A stretch of 64,000 nt of DNA from Piper betle (taxonomy: Eukaryota > Streptophyta > Magnoliopsida > Piperales > Piperaceae): positions 81,380 to 145,379 of the forward strand of contig JAURVB010014555.1 of NCBI GenBank assembly GCA_033002965.1. The letters are read 5' to 3'. The position numbers were made by a program, and so were the translations under genes. The notes beneath the pieces are model-generated. The model saw only the letters and a list, made by a program, of their open reading frames with translations. It ran no database searches and had not been told where the DNA came from. Of this stretch, positions 1 to 10,540 are shown piece by piece; the first letter of the stretch is position 1, and the number at the start of each line of letters is the position of its first letter.

Positions 1-433
1 TCAAAAGTGGTGCATAAACAAATCACACAACATTTCAATATAAGTTCCATGTTTCCACCAAAAAGTGAACAAATTGCAACCATAATGATCCATATTTCAA
101 CAATTTCAGGCAGAAAAGGTTCCACCTTTGCACATCTCAAAGATTCTCAAAGATGAAACATATCAAACAAAAAAACAAAGCAGAAAGTGTTCCATTTTTT
201 CTTCTCATTACGAACCAAGCTTCCACATTTGCACACTCCCCACCTTTAAAAAACTGCACAATCGCATAATTGCTCAATCCTTATTACATCAAAATTCAAC
301 AATTCCCTGACAAAAAAAGTGGAACCAACCATACAATATCTTGTCTTTGCTCATCCCCATCCAAACCACAACAGATTTCAACCAGAAAAATATCCCAAAA
401 CAAGAACAAAAACCAGAGAGTTCGCCGACGCCG

Positions 434-640
434 TTACCGAGTCAAGGTCGGCAAGGTCAGGAGGGTGTCGATTGTCGCCTTCCCAGCTCCCTGCGCCGGA
501 GATTCTTCCGTTTCCGGCGGCGAAGATATAGGTCGAAGTTTCTCAGAGAAATTGAGCTGGCGGAGTCGGCGGCGGTCGGCGGGGTCGGCGGCTGAATTCA
601 AATCATAGGCGGCGGCGGATCCGGCACCCACGTATATAGG
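434..640 (-). other. Probable 5' exon of a minus-strand gene leaving the window
   Basis: A GC-rich island (about 420-630) sits in otherwise AT-rich DNA. On the minus strand a TATA-like CCTATATACG (around 632-641) lies just upstream, and a splice donor of the form ACTCG|GTAACG ends the GC-rich stretch near 434. The minus-strand frame is open but has no ATG in frame; the only ATG nearby (CTATGATTTGA) is closed at once. I therefore read it as a 5' leader exon followed by an intron (1-433), with the coding part beyond the left edge. The gene is not identifiable. A CpG-rich non-genic island is the alternative. Confidence 0.35.
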
Positions 641-1512
641 AAGGGTGGTTGGTTGGTGTGGGCCCTCTTCCCTTTTTTTATTTTTTTATTTTTTTAATTT
701 CTTCCAACTTGGCCGACTGAGGTGTGTTTGTTTTTTTCAAAAACAAAAATAAAAATGAAAATAATTAGACGGGGTAAGGGTAGAATGGCTCTAAACAGTG
801 CCAGTATCACCCCCCTTATTTCCTATACCTTATCTTCCAATTTGGTATGATTCATTAAAGCCTTTGTACCATTTTAATCTGTCCTTGATTTTTCAATTTA
901 AAAATTTTCACAAAATACGATTTTTTGTTTAACATTATTATAGTTTAACCTATATTTAATAAAATACTAGCTAAGGTCATGCACAAAGTGGGGTATATTT
1001 GAAACTTATTAACTAGCATAAACTCATGCGATGCCCCTTGGATACATTTAAAATTTATTAATATAACTTATAATAAAAATATATAAAATTGATTTCAAAA
1101 ATTATTACTATGTCATTTTCAATGTGTTTCAACCTTTCATGTGTCATTGATTCTGGTCTTATAATAGTTTTATGGTCCAATTAATATTTATATAATTTGA
1201 AAATATTATTATTTGTTATTATTAGGATAATGTTACTGTATAATTCTACCTAAATTAAAATTTTAAAATATCAATAATTTTTTATATATTTATAATTATA
1301 CTAAAATTAAAATTTGTTACTTAATAGTATATTGTAATTTATTGTTAAGAAAAAAACTTTGAGCACAATTCTATTAGAATTAAAAATCTTTAAAAAAATA
1401 AATTATATTTAATTATTAATTTTTTACTTATCAAAATTAAAATTACTTTTAATATTTGTGTACAGCTATGTTTTTAAAAAAATTAAATAAATATTCATTA
1501 TTTTATATAAAA
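641..1512. other. AT-rich intergenic spacer
   Basis: No coding potential, repeat family or RNA gene was recognised here. Poly-T and poly-A tracts and AT-rich sequence dominate. It would hold the upstream region of the minus-strand gene at the left edge. Confidence 0.6.
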
Positions 1513-2164
1513 AAGATTGGAATTAAGTGGTGAGCATTATATGAGATGACTTGTAAGTCTCTAAAATCTGCTAGTCCCATTGAAATTTATCCAAAACCTA
1601 TAATTTTTTGTATCAGAACCAGTTCATGTCTTTACTTGTCGCTTTTGAGAGATAACAGCCTATAGTTGGCTACCCAGGGCCTAGACAAAATTTGTACAAC
1701 GAGAGTGAAACTACAAAGTTGAGCTATCAATAAGTTTCTGACAGCATGTCGGGTGCGTTTTTCGTTAGTTTAAAACTATGATTTGTAGCTTGATTTATTT
1801 ATTTTTATTTTCAGACAAGGCAGCGTTATTTCTAGCTTGATTGAGCTGGATTAAAGTACCAAAATCTTTTCTCCTAGAGGAGATTTCGGTGCATAGCCAC
1901 CAAAGAAATTTGAACAAACAAACTTCAAAAATATTATAAATTTTATGTTTGGGTCATTTTACTTAATTTTAATATAATTGGTGGCTGACGAGAGTAGGAT
2001 TCTCATTTATGTTGATGTTGGATGAGGCAAACAATTCAATTTGAAGTTCTAATTGTACCATGAAATATGTTATTTGTCGTTGATTGCGCTCTAATTAGTT
2101 TATCCGTTTGGGTTCAACATTTTGATTTGTATCGTGCTATAAAAATTTATAAGACGAGGGTAAC

Positions 2165-2837
2165 TAGGGTTGCTAATTGAGCGAGCCAGCTCGTGAGCAT
2201 TTAGCGTTCGGCTCGACTTGACTCGACTCGAAACTCGACATTTAAATGCTCGAGCTCGAACTCGACTCGAACTCGAATCTTACGAGCCGAGCTTGAGCAA
2301 GGTCGTGTTCGACTCGACTCGACTCGGTTATAACTCGAACTCGAGTCGACTCGAGTCGACTCGAATTCGACTCGTAGCTCGACTCGAACTCGACTCGATA
2401 AAATAATATAATAATATAGTTTTATATTATATTATATTATATTTATTTATTTATTTATTTATATATATATATATACACACACAATATAATAACAAAGAAG
2501 TGAGATAGTTGAGATGGTAAGTATTCAAGTTGGTGACCTTAAGGTTGTGGGTTCAATCCACATTGAGTGCATTTTTTTCAAGTGAGGGACTTTTGACTTT
2601 TAATCGAGCCGGTTTCGAGTTCACGAACGAGCTGGGTTCGAGCTCGGAAAAATTAAACAGTTTAAGTGTATTCGAGCACGAGTCGAGCTCGAACACATAA
2701 AAGATATTCGAGTCGAACTCGAGCATATATGTTCAAAACTCGTTCGATCTCGAGTCGAGTTCGAACGAGTTTCGAACTATTCGAGCCGAGTTCGAACACA
2801 AGTCGAGCTCGGCTCGCTCGCTCAATTAGCACCCCTA
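2165..2837. mobile_element. Non-autonomous hAT element with 8-bp target duplication
   Basis: The ends are inverted repeats: left TAGGGTTGCTAATTGAGCGA, right (reverse complement) TAGGGGTGCTAATTGAGCGA. It is bounded by a perfect 8-bp direct repeat AGGGTAAC at 2157-2164 and 2838-2845. An 8-bp duplication and TAGGG-type ends are hallmarks of the hAT superfamily. The subterminal 230 bp on each side are rich in CTCGAG/TCGAGT words and pair with each other, so almost the whole element could fold back. No transposase is encoded; the open frames are products of the repeated motif. It contains an AT microsatellite and a SINE-like stretch. Confidence 0.88.
2497..2578 (+). mobile_element. SINE-like / tRNA-derived Pol III unit inside the hAT element
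   Basis: The stretch holds an A-box-like TAGTTGAGATGG (2506-2517) and, 33 bases further, a B box GTTCAATCC (2551-2559) that fits GWTCRANNC. A run of seven T (2572-2578) follows and could end Pol III transcription. This arrangement is typical of tRNA-derived SINE heads. It does not fold into a full tRNA by eye (no proper acceptor stem), so it is not annotated as a tRNA gene. Confidence 0.45.
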
Positions 2838-2895
2838 AGGGTAACTGTAGATTGATAAATGTAGATCCCTCAATTAGCACCCCTAAGGGTAGATT
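2822..2895. repeat. 49-bp-offset duplication of the hAT right terminus
   Basis: The sequence CTCAATTAGCACCCCTAAGG followed by GTA occurs at the hAT right end (from 2822) and again from about 2871, with GTAGAT... flanks repeated too. The second copy lies outside the element, so it is a local duplication of the terminus or a remnant of another insertion. Confidence 0.7.
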
Positions 2896-3194
2896 GATAA
2901 AGTGCCGTCAGAGTGGATGAATTCACCGCCTAATCTCAATCCTTACATAGGACTTCTCCCGTGTCAATTCTTGATAGCTCCAACTTTAGGTAGCTTTCAC
3001 TCTCGTTTGTACAAATTTTGTTGAGGCCCTAGGTAGCCAACTATAGGCTATTATCTCTCAAAAGCGACGAGTTAAGACATGAACTAGTTTTAATACAAAA
3101 AAGTTATAAGTTTTGGATAAATTTCAATGGGACTAGCCGTTTTTAGAGACTTACAAATCATCTCATATAGTACTTGCCACTTAATTCCAATCCT

Positions 3195-4954
3195 AATATA
3201 GGGCTAAGACCAAAAATATTACAAACTCATGTCTTATGCCATAGGCTCGTAATAATTTGCCACCCCCATAAAAATCTAGATTGTCTGGTGTAAGTGGTTT
3301 TTTTTTGTGGAATTTAGGTTCCAAAATGTAATGTCTTAGAGATTTTTTGTGTTATAGCATCTCAAAACTTATCAAGTTTAAATAATTTTATTTGTAATAA
3401 TGCATGAATTGGGTTTAAATAATTAGTGTTGTCTGTATTCTGGTTTTCATTTGAAATAATATTAATTGACTCTTCAAAGTCTGATTTAAAGTTAAACATG
3501 GTTGAGTGGGGACTCATTGAACATGGGTCGGTTTGCATCTACTTAACTCAACTCAGCTAGATATTTATTTATGCAAGTTTAAGTGAAGAGGAAGCGAAAA
3601 AGAGATTTTGGTGGGAGGTGATTTCTGTGCATCACCACCAATCAGATTTTCAAAAAAATAACCCATTAGTTTGAAACTTTCAAGTGTATTTTTCGAAATT
3701 ATCGCAATAATTTACTAGAAAAAAGAGAAATGTCGTTAGCTAATTGGGCGGTACCATAATACTAAATGCATAATTAATTTTATCTTTTTTCTTATCTTAA
3801 GATACAAAAAAGGGGGGTTGTTGTATAGGGGAGAGAAAATTGATGACCGATGATAATCATGATTAATTTTAATATAAACTACAATAAGTGTGAGCTAATT
3901 TTTTTAAAATATTTTACATATATAATACTGTTAGTAAGGTTGATTATTTAAAATTTTCATATCATTTACTTTTATTTCAAGTAAACCAAACAAAGCCTTA
4001 ATGTTAGAATGTAGTTACACCATTCGTCATATAACGCTTTGCTGTGAGAACCGGTTTGAACCTCTACGATTTAGCTGATTCAATTCAACTCTAATAAAAT
4101 TTGAGTTTAAAAAAAATTAAGAAATTTATGTGACTTATATGAATATAAAAAAAACAAAAAAATATATATAAAATCCAAATCTAGCCCCGGTTATTAAGAT
4201 AAAGTATAATGACAATGACAACACAACAACGGCAACAGCTTCATAAGCTAGATGATTTAATTATGGTTGACAATATATATGGTCTGGTTTATCATTACCC
4301 TTCCCTTGGTGGGTTCCTGGCCTTTCCTTCCTCCAAAGCTAATCATAGAAAAACTTTTATAAAAATGACAGCATTGATTTTGCAACCGTGGAGATTTGGC
4401 GCCGCCCTTACTTGCTTTCATTTTTTTGGCCCACCAGCCTATCTGTTCTGACTTCTGAGGTTTCAGGTAGTTCCATGAAATGAACTGCTGGTTTCCTCGA
4501 GGCTAGAAGCAAACTCAAAACTCAGATAGCCATAATATTATTCTTCAAATTGGAAAAAGATTTATTTTGCTGCAGCCAATCTTCGTGCATTATCAGTCTT
4601 AAAACCAAATATAAAAAGAGGGTTGATATTATGAAAAACATCCGACCATCATCCTAAGTTGCGATTTACAATCATATGGATCTCAAATTAGGATACATAA
4701 TCATCAATCTCTTTAAGATAAGGTGGAAAAAGAGGAATGAATTTTTCCCCCCAAACTGTCCATGGATTTTGCAGGTGGTCTTCTATCTTTCTCCAAGTTG
4801 TTTACTTAATTCATGTGTACGTTAGCAGCAGCTCAACAACAAGAATAGCCCACAAGTGTGTCAAGAATTCCGTCCCTCAAGTGTGTCAAGAATTCAGTCC
4901 TATTTCACGGTTCGTTTTTTGATTAGATGAAAACACATACAACTACGCTAGTGA
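3195..4954. other. Intergenic spacer downstream of the SIG6 pseudogene
   Basis: No recognisable gene was found. An open stretch at 4209-4451 resembles no family I know, and a low-complexity ACAACAACGGCAACA tract lies inside it. A 50-base motif at about 3600-3650 (GGTGATTT...GCATCACCACCAA) resembles sequences near 1875 and 16250. From 4800 to 4890 there is a short internal duplication of GTGTGTCAAGAATTC. Confidence 0.5.
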
Positions 4955-7900
4955 CTAGACAAGCAAATCCCTGTAAGAATGGAGGTCTGGGTTTGCCAAG
5001 CACTTCTTCAACTTGTACAAGGCCACACCTCCACTTGCCGAACTCTTTTCTTTCGTAACTCCAAAAACTGCGCCTATCTCAGACAATGTTTTTCTTTCTC
5101 CGTCATGAATACCAAACCTGAGCCGAATTATCTGCCTTTCTTTTGGCCTGCGGGTCGGTTAGAATGCTGTGAACAGGTTGCCTCATTAGCTGCTTCGCTA
5201 CAATGGTCTTGGAGAATTCAACTTCTGGGTCTGCAGTTATTTCCTGCAGATTCACACGAGCTGCCAGTTAAAGTACAGTTGAATGCATCGATGTCTTAGG
5301 CAAGACCAGAAGGAAAAAGGATCAATGTACAACTTGCACTATACTTGCATTGTAATTTGTTGCCGGGTCAGACATAATTATCCCCATTATGCACAGTTTA
5401 TCCTAGTTAAGCTCGGGTTGGCAGCAAGGACTTTAAACCACCAATCTATAATCAGATACGAACGAAAATTTAGGTAAGGAAATGGCAGTCAGCACGAGTG
5501 AAGCTCGTCTACTACCTAGAGTATAATACCTGGAATGTGACATCATCTTCAGAACCCCATGCACGTTGCTGAATTGAAACAGGGCTTTGTGCAGCCCTCA
5601 ATAGACTTTCCAATTTGGCAACTGAAATACCTACATCCTTGGCCACATCTTCACTGGATGGGAGATGACCACCTACCTCTTATGAATTCCTGACATCTTT
5701 AATTCATGCTAGCAACGCATATACATTCTCCTGCAAATGTACAACTCAACATAGTGAAAGCGTTAAAAAATAGAAAACAGTGCACTTATTTTCTCCACAC
5801 AAACATCCAAGGTCACACAATAATATATATACACCCTAGCCATTCAACAACAGGCAAAATGCGCAATATAAAGTAATGCATTTCCACATTCAACAACAGG
5901 CAAAAATGCGCAATATAAAGTATTGCATTTCCAATATTCTTAGATCTTTCAAGAGTGAGCAAAATTTTTAAATAGAGCTTATCTGAACTTTCCCTAATTA
6001 TAAGAAGTATATCATCAGAAATATGGAAAGCCTACAGGCAAACGGATAGTCCTCAATTTTAAATAAAGAGCCTTCCTCATAGATTGCCTGATCCACCAGT
6101 AAGCATACGTTGCAAATCTGCAACTGGCTTGAGGTTTGAACTTCCCTAGGCTCTTCATAAGACCCCATAATTCCCTCCTATAGTAACAATGAATTAGTTT
6201 ATGGACGGCAAAACCATGAAAAATGTTGCATTGTAGATAGACATATGTCTAAATAATTGAGACTCCATTAATGGCAACCTGAAGCAAATCCCGGATGCTC
6301 AAACCCTTTCCTTGGTATATATTAGCAAGATGAACAACCAACCGTAAATTAGAAGAAATCATCTTTTCTCTGCTGCCATTTCCTGAAAATATACATACTT
6401 GCAGATTTTGACAATTTACTCCTAAAGCCTCAGCCCACTCAGCCAGTGTTGGCTCTCGGCCAAACTGCATTTCCAGTCTTCTTTTGACATCCTCCAACCT
6501 CATCATTTCCTGCAATCATAGAAAAGTCAAAGAACAGTTAATATTTGTATCATCTTCCCCCAACACCTTATCCCACACCAATTACCCCCAAGGCCATGAG
6601 GCAGGACAAAATGTTGCCCTCAGTTTTCCTGATATTTTCTGAATAAAAGCTAGAGCATTTTTTATGCTCACTATTTTATAGAAGAAAAAATGAAAGTTTT
6701 GTAAAGCACTCTTTCATTCAATCATACACATAGGATGACTGCATGAACAGCCTTAGCTAGGAAACCTATCGGGCACAACAAAAGCAACCTCTTATAGCTA
6801 AGTCCATTAGAAAACAGACTAAAAGTAGAGTAAAAGATGCATACATGTACTTTATTGACCAACTCTTGTTCTTCTTGTGGACTTAATAACGGATTTTTAT
6901 TGGACCCTGGCAAGAACAACCTATAGGGATCGTCAGGATCTGATCCTGCAGAAATTATTTTTGAATGTGGATGCTTATAAGTTGAGATAGGAAGCTCTTG
7001 GTCTTCCACTTTTGGGGTCATTGGAATTTTTCTTCTTTTAATCGTCTTTGCACAAGCCTCCTTGACGTGACGGTTATAACTCCCGATGTATTTTCAGAAG
7101 CTCCTCCCAGTGACTGTTCGGGGGCTTCAATCTCCCGACTGATGAGAATAAATAAGAAATAAGGTTAAGGTGCCACAATAGACTAAGTGGGAAGAGAAAA
7201 GACACAAATCAACAGCAGTAAAGAAAAGATATATACTTAGGAATAAGTGAATCCTCCAAACTATCAACATGGTTTGTAATGCAGCGGCTTCCTTTGAGGC
7301 AAGAACTGGAGTCCTAGCGAAAGTGAGAGCATCCAGAGGTCCAGATAAAATGGGTTTGCCATTTTCATTTACTTCCTGTCCAATGCTGAGACCTCCGTTT
7401 TCATGTGCTACTGCTTCTATAGATGAAGTAAAGGGATGGCTTGCACTCTAGAATTGCTGATGGGAATCTGAGATGAATGACATCAAGATCACACACGTTG
7501 CCCAAAGAGAAAAGAAACAGGGAATTCATAAACAAATATTTACTAGTGATATAAGTGCCTCAGCATCTTACAAATTAAAGGATCCTGGCAAATAAAGTAG
7601 CTGACGTTATAAATCTTCACAAAAATTATTGGAGTTTTGACCTTCATGGTTTGGGCAATGTTTCTTAAACTGATTTAAGAAATGAAGAAACCAAGGCTAA
7701 GAAACAGAAGAAATAAACTAGCAAAGTCCATATGAATGAAGGAATTGCATCGCTGCTTAAAAGCAAGTGTTTTTGTTTCCTACAAATTATTATCATTTAC
7801 AGAAGCCTCACCTGCAGTGCAGTATCAGCTTTTGAAGAAGACCCAGAAATATGCTCCTGAAAAAGAATTGGCGATGGAAAATGCCTCCCTATTGTCATAG

Positions 7901-8738
7901 CTGGGCTAAAATTGACACCGGACACTGCTCGCTCGTCAACAAGTTGGGCAATAGCTATAAAAGTTAGACATGAAAATAATGTCAATAAAATGGAAGTCAC
8001 ATAAACAAAAGTTCTACCAGTGAAAAGAAAAAACAATTCCAGTTTGCAGCATTCAATACACATCTTTTCTTATAATGAGTCATGATACAATTCTAATCCC
8101 AAATCTCCACCTTTTCTCACCCCCTAACTGTCTTACAGCAGATTTGGACTCTTATCTACATAATCTTAAACGCAATTTAGGCCGTCAAAAAAGGAAGAAA
8201 AGAGTATGGACTCCTAATAAGCCCTTAATAATCCAAAAATGCATTCAATAAGCTTCCACATTAGAGAACTCAATACACACTTTTCCCCTGCAAATTAGTC
8301 AAATAATAATAATAATAATCCAATCCATGTTATCTTTCTGTCCTTGGCTCCTTGAACTCAGTGGAAAGTAGCAACAAATTGAACAACAGAAACTAAGTTT
8401 TTATATATTCTTGAACAAACAATACTTGTCGAAACACTAATTTAATGTTGACCAACCAATTTTTATAGTACAATTCCAGTTTAACAATCCAATACTCATC
8501 TTCTCATACTCAGTCATAAGAACATTCAGTCCAAATCCACACAAACAAGCAAATAACTCAAACCAACTAACAACCAACTTTCGACATGTCCCACGAAGTG
8601 CTTCCACCATTACAAAAACACAAAAAAGACATGCAGCAACCGCAGAAGGAGTCATGCCAGCACGGTGGAGATACTTCTGACATGGGCCATTGGTGAACGG
8701 ATTGGAGGTGGTAAAAAGATGATTCTTCCGCCCTCCAT
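4955..8738 (-). pseudogene. SIG6: SIG6-like plastid sigma factor pseudogene (introns retained)
   Basis: Family role: nuclear-encoded sigma-70 factor that directs the plastid-encoded RNA polymerase to promoters early in chloroplast development. Inferred exons, minus strand: first exon from ATG 8738; 7954-7812 (GRHFPSPILFQEH); 7447-7237; 7138-6845 (PYRLFLPG, SPQEEQELVNKV); 6509-6279 (region 1.2/2.1, SSNLRLVVHLANIYQGKG); 6177-6036 (region 2.3/2.4, CRFATYAYWWIRQS, RTIRLP); 5730-5530 (region 3, SIQQRAWGSEDDVTFQ); 5243-4955 (region 4, IIRLRFGIHDG, ending DLLV-stop). Splice sites match GT-AG at nearly every border, so this is a duplicated or decaying gene, not a retrocopy. Lesions: frameshifts near 7273, 7045, 6162 and 5142; stops at 5706-5704 and 5682-5680; the region 4.2 recognition helix (KERVRQ) is scrambled near 5050. 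The sigma 6 assignment rests on similarity to remembered SIG6 proteins. Confidence 0.85.
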
Positions 8739-9354
8739 GAACGATAAAGCATCGATATTTACACTTGTTTCGATGTTTTGAAGCTAAGTGTTATTTTTTC
8801 GGTAGATATTTTGAAGCTCGAAGGCATTTGAGCGTGCATAGAATCAGAGGCGAGGGACGCTCTGATGTGTTACCAGGTGGGTTAGTCAAACCGCGATTCT
8901 AATTTTATCGTTAAGGAGATTGACAATACAAATATATATTTCATTGTTAATCTATCTTGAATGAGATTATTCAATTAAAGAATTTAAGTTATAAATCTAG
9001 TGTAAATTTTTCAATCTTTTATTTTTTAAGCTTGCAAGTGTGTGAATTAGATTTACATGGGGAGAGGTGTGTAATCTGATTAATATTATTAGTAAGTTTA
9101 AGTTGTAAATCTAGTGTGAATCTCTTTTATCCTTAATTTTTTAAGCTTTAAATATGTAAATTAGATTTAAATGGGTAGGAAGTGCATAATCGGATTAATG
9201 AGATTATAGTGTATTTTGGGCTGAACTGTGAATTATATAAAAATTATGTAAATACAATTAACACTTAAAAAATTTGTCTCACTAACTTGTTAATATAGAT
9301 TTATAGCCCACATTTATAAGTACAATTAAAGTTGTCAATTTCACTAACCACCTT

Positions 9355-9710
9355 GAAGCAAACGAGCTACTAAGCTATAGAGTATTTGAATTAAGTAGCT
9401 TCCTAGTGAAGGAGTTAAGCCGCGTCAAACATAGCGAGAAGGACAAGGCTCTTTCACTTAGCTCTTCCTCTTCGAGTTAAGTAGTTCTTGAGTTTCTAAG
9501 CTCCAGATCTCTTGAGTTCTTGAACTCATGAATTTAGGAATATGAAGCTTCAAGCAACTGCTCTAGTTCGCTTTGAGCGAAGCAAAAAGAGTAAGGACCG
9601 TGCTTCTGAAGTTAGTCCCGTAACTAAGGCCCCCGGTATTTGAGGAGGAACCTAGCAGCTCCGGCACAAGGGACTCAAGTCCAAACTACTTTCGAGCAGG
9701 GAGAAAGATA
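9355..9710. other. GC-shifted patch, possible organellar (mitochondrial) insert
   Basis: The composition changes abruptly from AT-rich spacer to balanced sequence with phrases such as GTTCGCTTTGAGCGAAGCAA and CCCCCGGTATTTGAGGAGGA. This recalls plant mitochondrial intergenic DNA and includes short near-palindromes. No organellar gene is visible. The identity is an impression only; an old transposon fragment is equally possible. Confidence 0.25.
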
Positions 9711-10377
9711 AAGCCTTTTTAATACTCTACTCTTTGGATGCCTAGAATGAATCTTCACCTTTTAGAAGAGATGTGACCATGTGGTGGACAGGTAACATTT
9801 TTATGACAAAAATGCCCCTATTATTTTACGAAGATTTTTATGGGAAATGTGTTTGGTATGATTTCTTGTATTTCCTTGCATATTCATATTCATATTCATG
9901 TTACAAATCTTGGATTTGTGTTTCCAAGAAAATAATTGAATATGCTGCCTTAAGGTGCATATTTATGTATCTTTAATGGTTGTGTACATCTTAAACATTT
10001 ATGGATTTTTATTTATATCTAATTTTGTGTATGATTAATGAACATGTATGTTAATTGTTTTTCAACACGGAGAGTTTGAGAATTCAAAATAAACTAGTTC
10101 TTTATTAATTCAGTTTGGATAGGCTAACTCAATGGCGTTGATCTTGGTGGATCCAATGGTTAATTTTGATTTTTACAATTATGATTTTTTGATTCTAGAG
10201 TGGCCATTAGGCTGATCTAACCACCTATAAAATACATATAAATATAATGATTAATGCTATTTGAGAGAGTTGATAACTCAATATATTTAAGGTGACTTGC
10301 ATATATATAAGCTAGATCATATATGTAGCTTATATAAAATACAACTGTTATTTAGAATAGTTTAGTGTGTCCCACTA

Positions 10378-10540
10378 CTTAAAATTTATATAAATAAATT
10401 TCAAAATAAATAATTAGAACACTTGTAAATTTTTAAATCAATATAATATAAATAATTAGAACACTGCTTAAAATTTATATAAATAAATTTCAAAATAAAT
10501 AATTAGAACACTTGTAAATTTTTAAATCAATATAATATTT
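10378..10540. repeat. Tandem duplication, period 89 bp
   Basis: CTTAAAATTTATATAAATAA begins at 10378 and again at 10467. The following ~70 bases (including ATTAGAACACTTG) are identical by eye, giving two adjacent copies of an 89-bp unit. The near-identity points to a recent event. Confidence 0.85.

Larger units (their letters stand above)
1513..3194. mobile_element. Foldback element with ~220-bp terminal inverted repeats
   Basis: The left arm (about 1513-1730) and right arm (about 2971-3194) are inverted copies. Matching landmarks include GATTGGAATTAAGTGG, a CTCTAAAA/TTTTTAGAG block, CCCATTGAAATTTATCC, CTTTTGAGAGATAA and GCCTATAGTTGGCTACC. The arms differ by scattered substitutions and small indels. 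The interior lacks a transposase, so the element is non-autonomous. I could not find a convincing target duplication (flanks TATATAAAA and AATATAGGG). An hAT element is inserted inside it. Long arms suggest a Mutator-like or other foldback DNA transposon, but the superfamily is not settled. Confidence 0.7.

Noticed and set aside
2497..2578. A tRNA gene
   Set aside because: A- and B-box words are present but the cloverleaf acceptor stem does not form by eye; a SINE-like remnant fits better.
2218..2920. Arg/Leu/Glu/Ser-rich frames on both strands
   Set aside because: They come from the CTCGAG/TCGAAC repeats of the hAT element.
4209..4451. 80-codon frame beginning MTMTTQQRQQ
   Set aside because: Low-complexity start, no family resemblance, no promoter or splice context.
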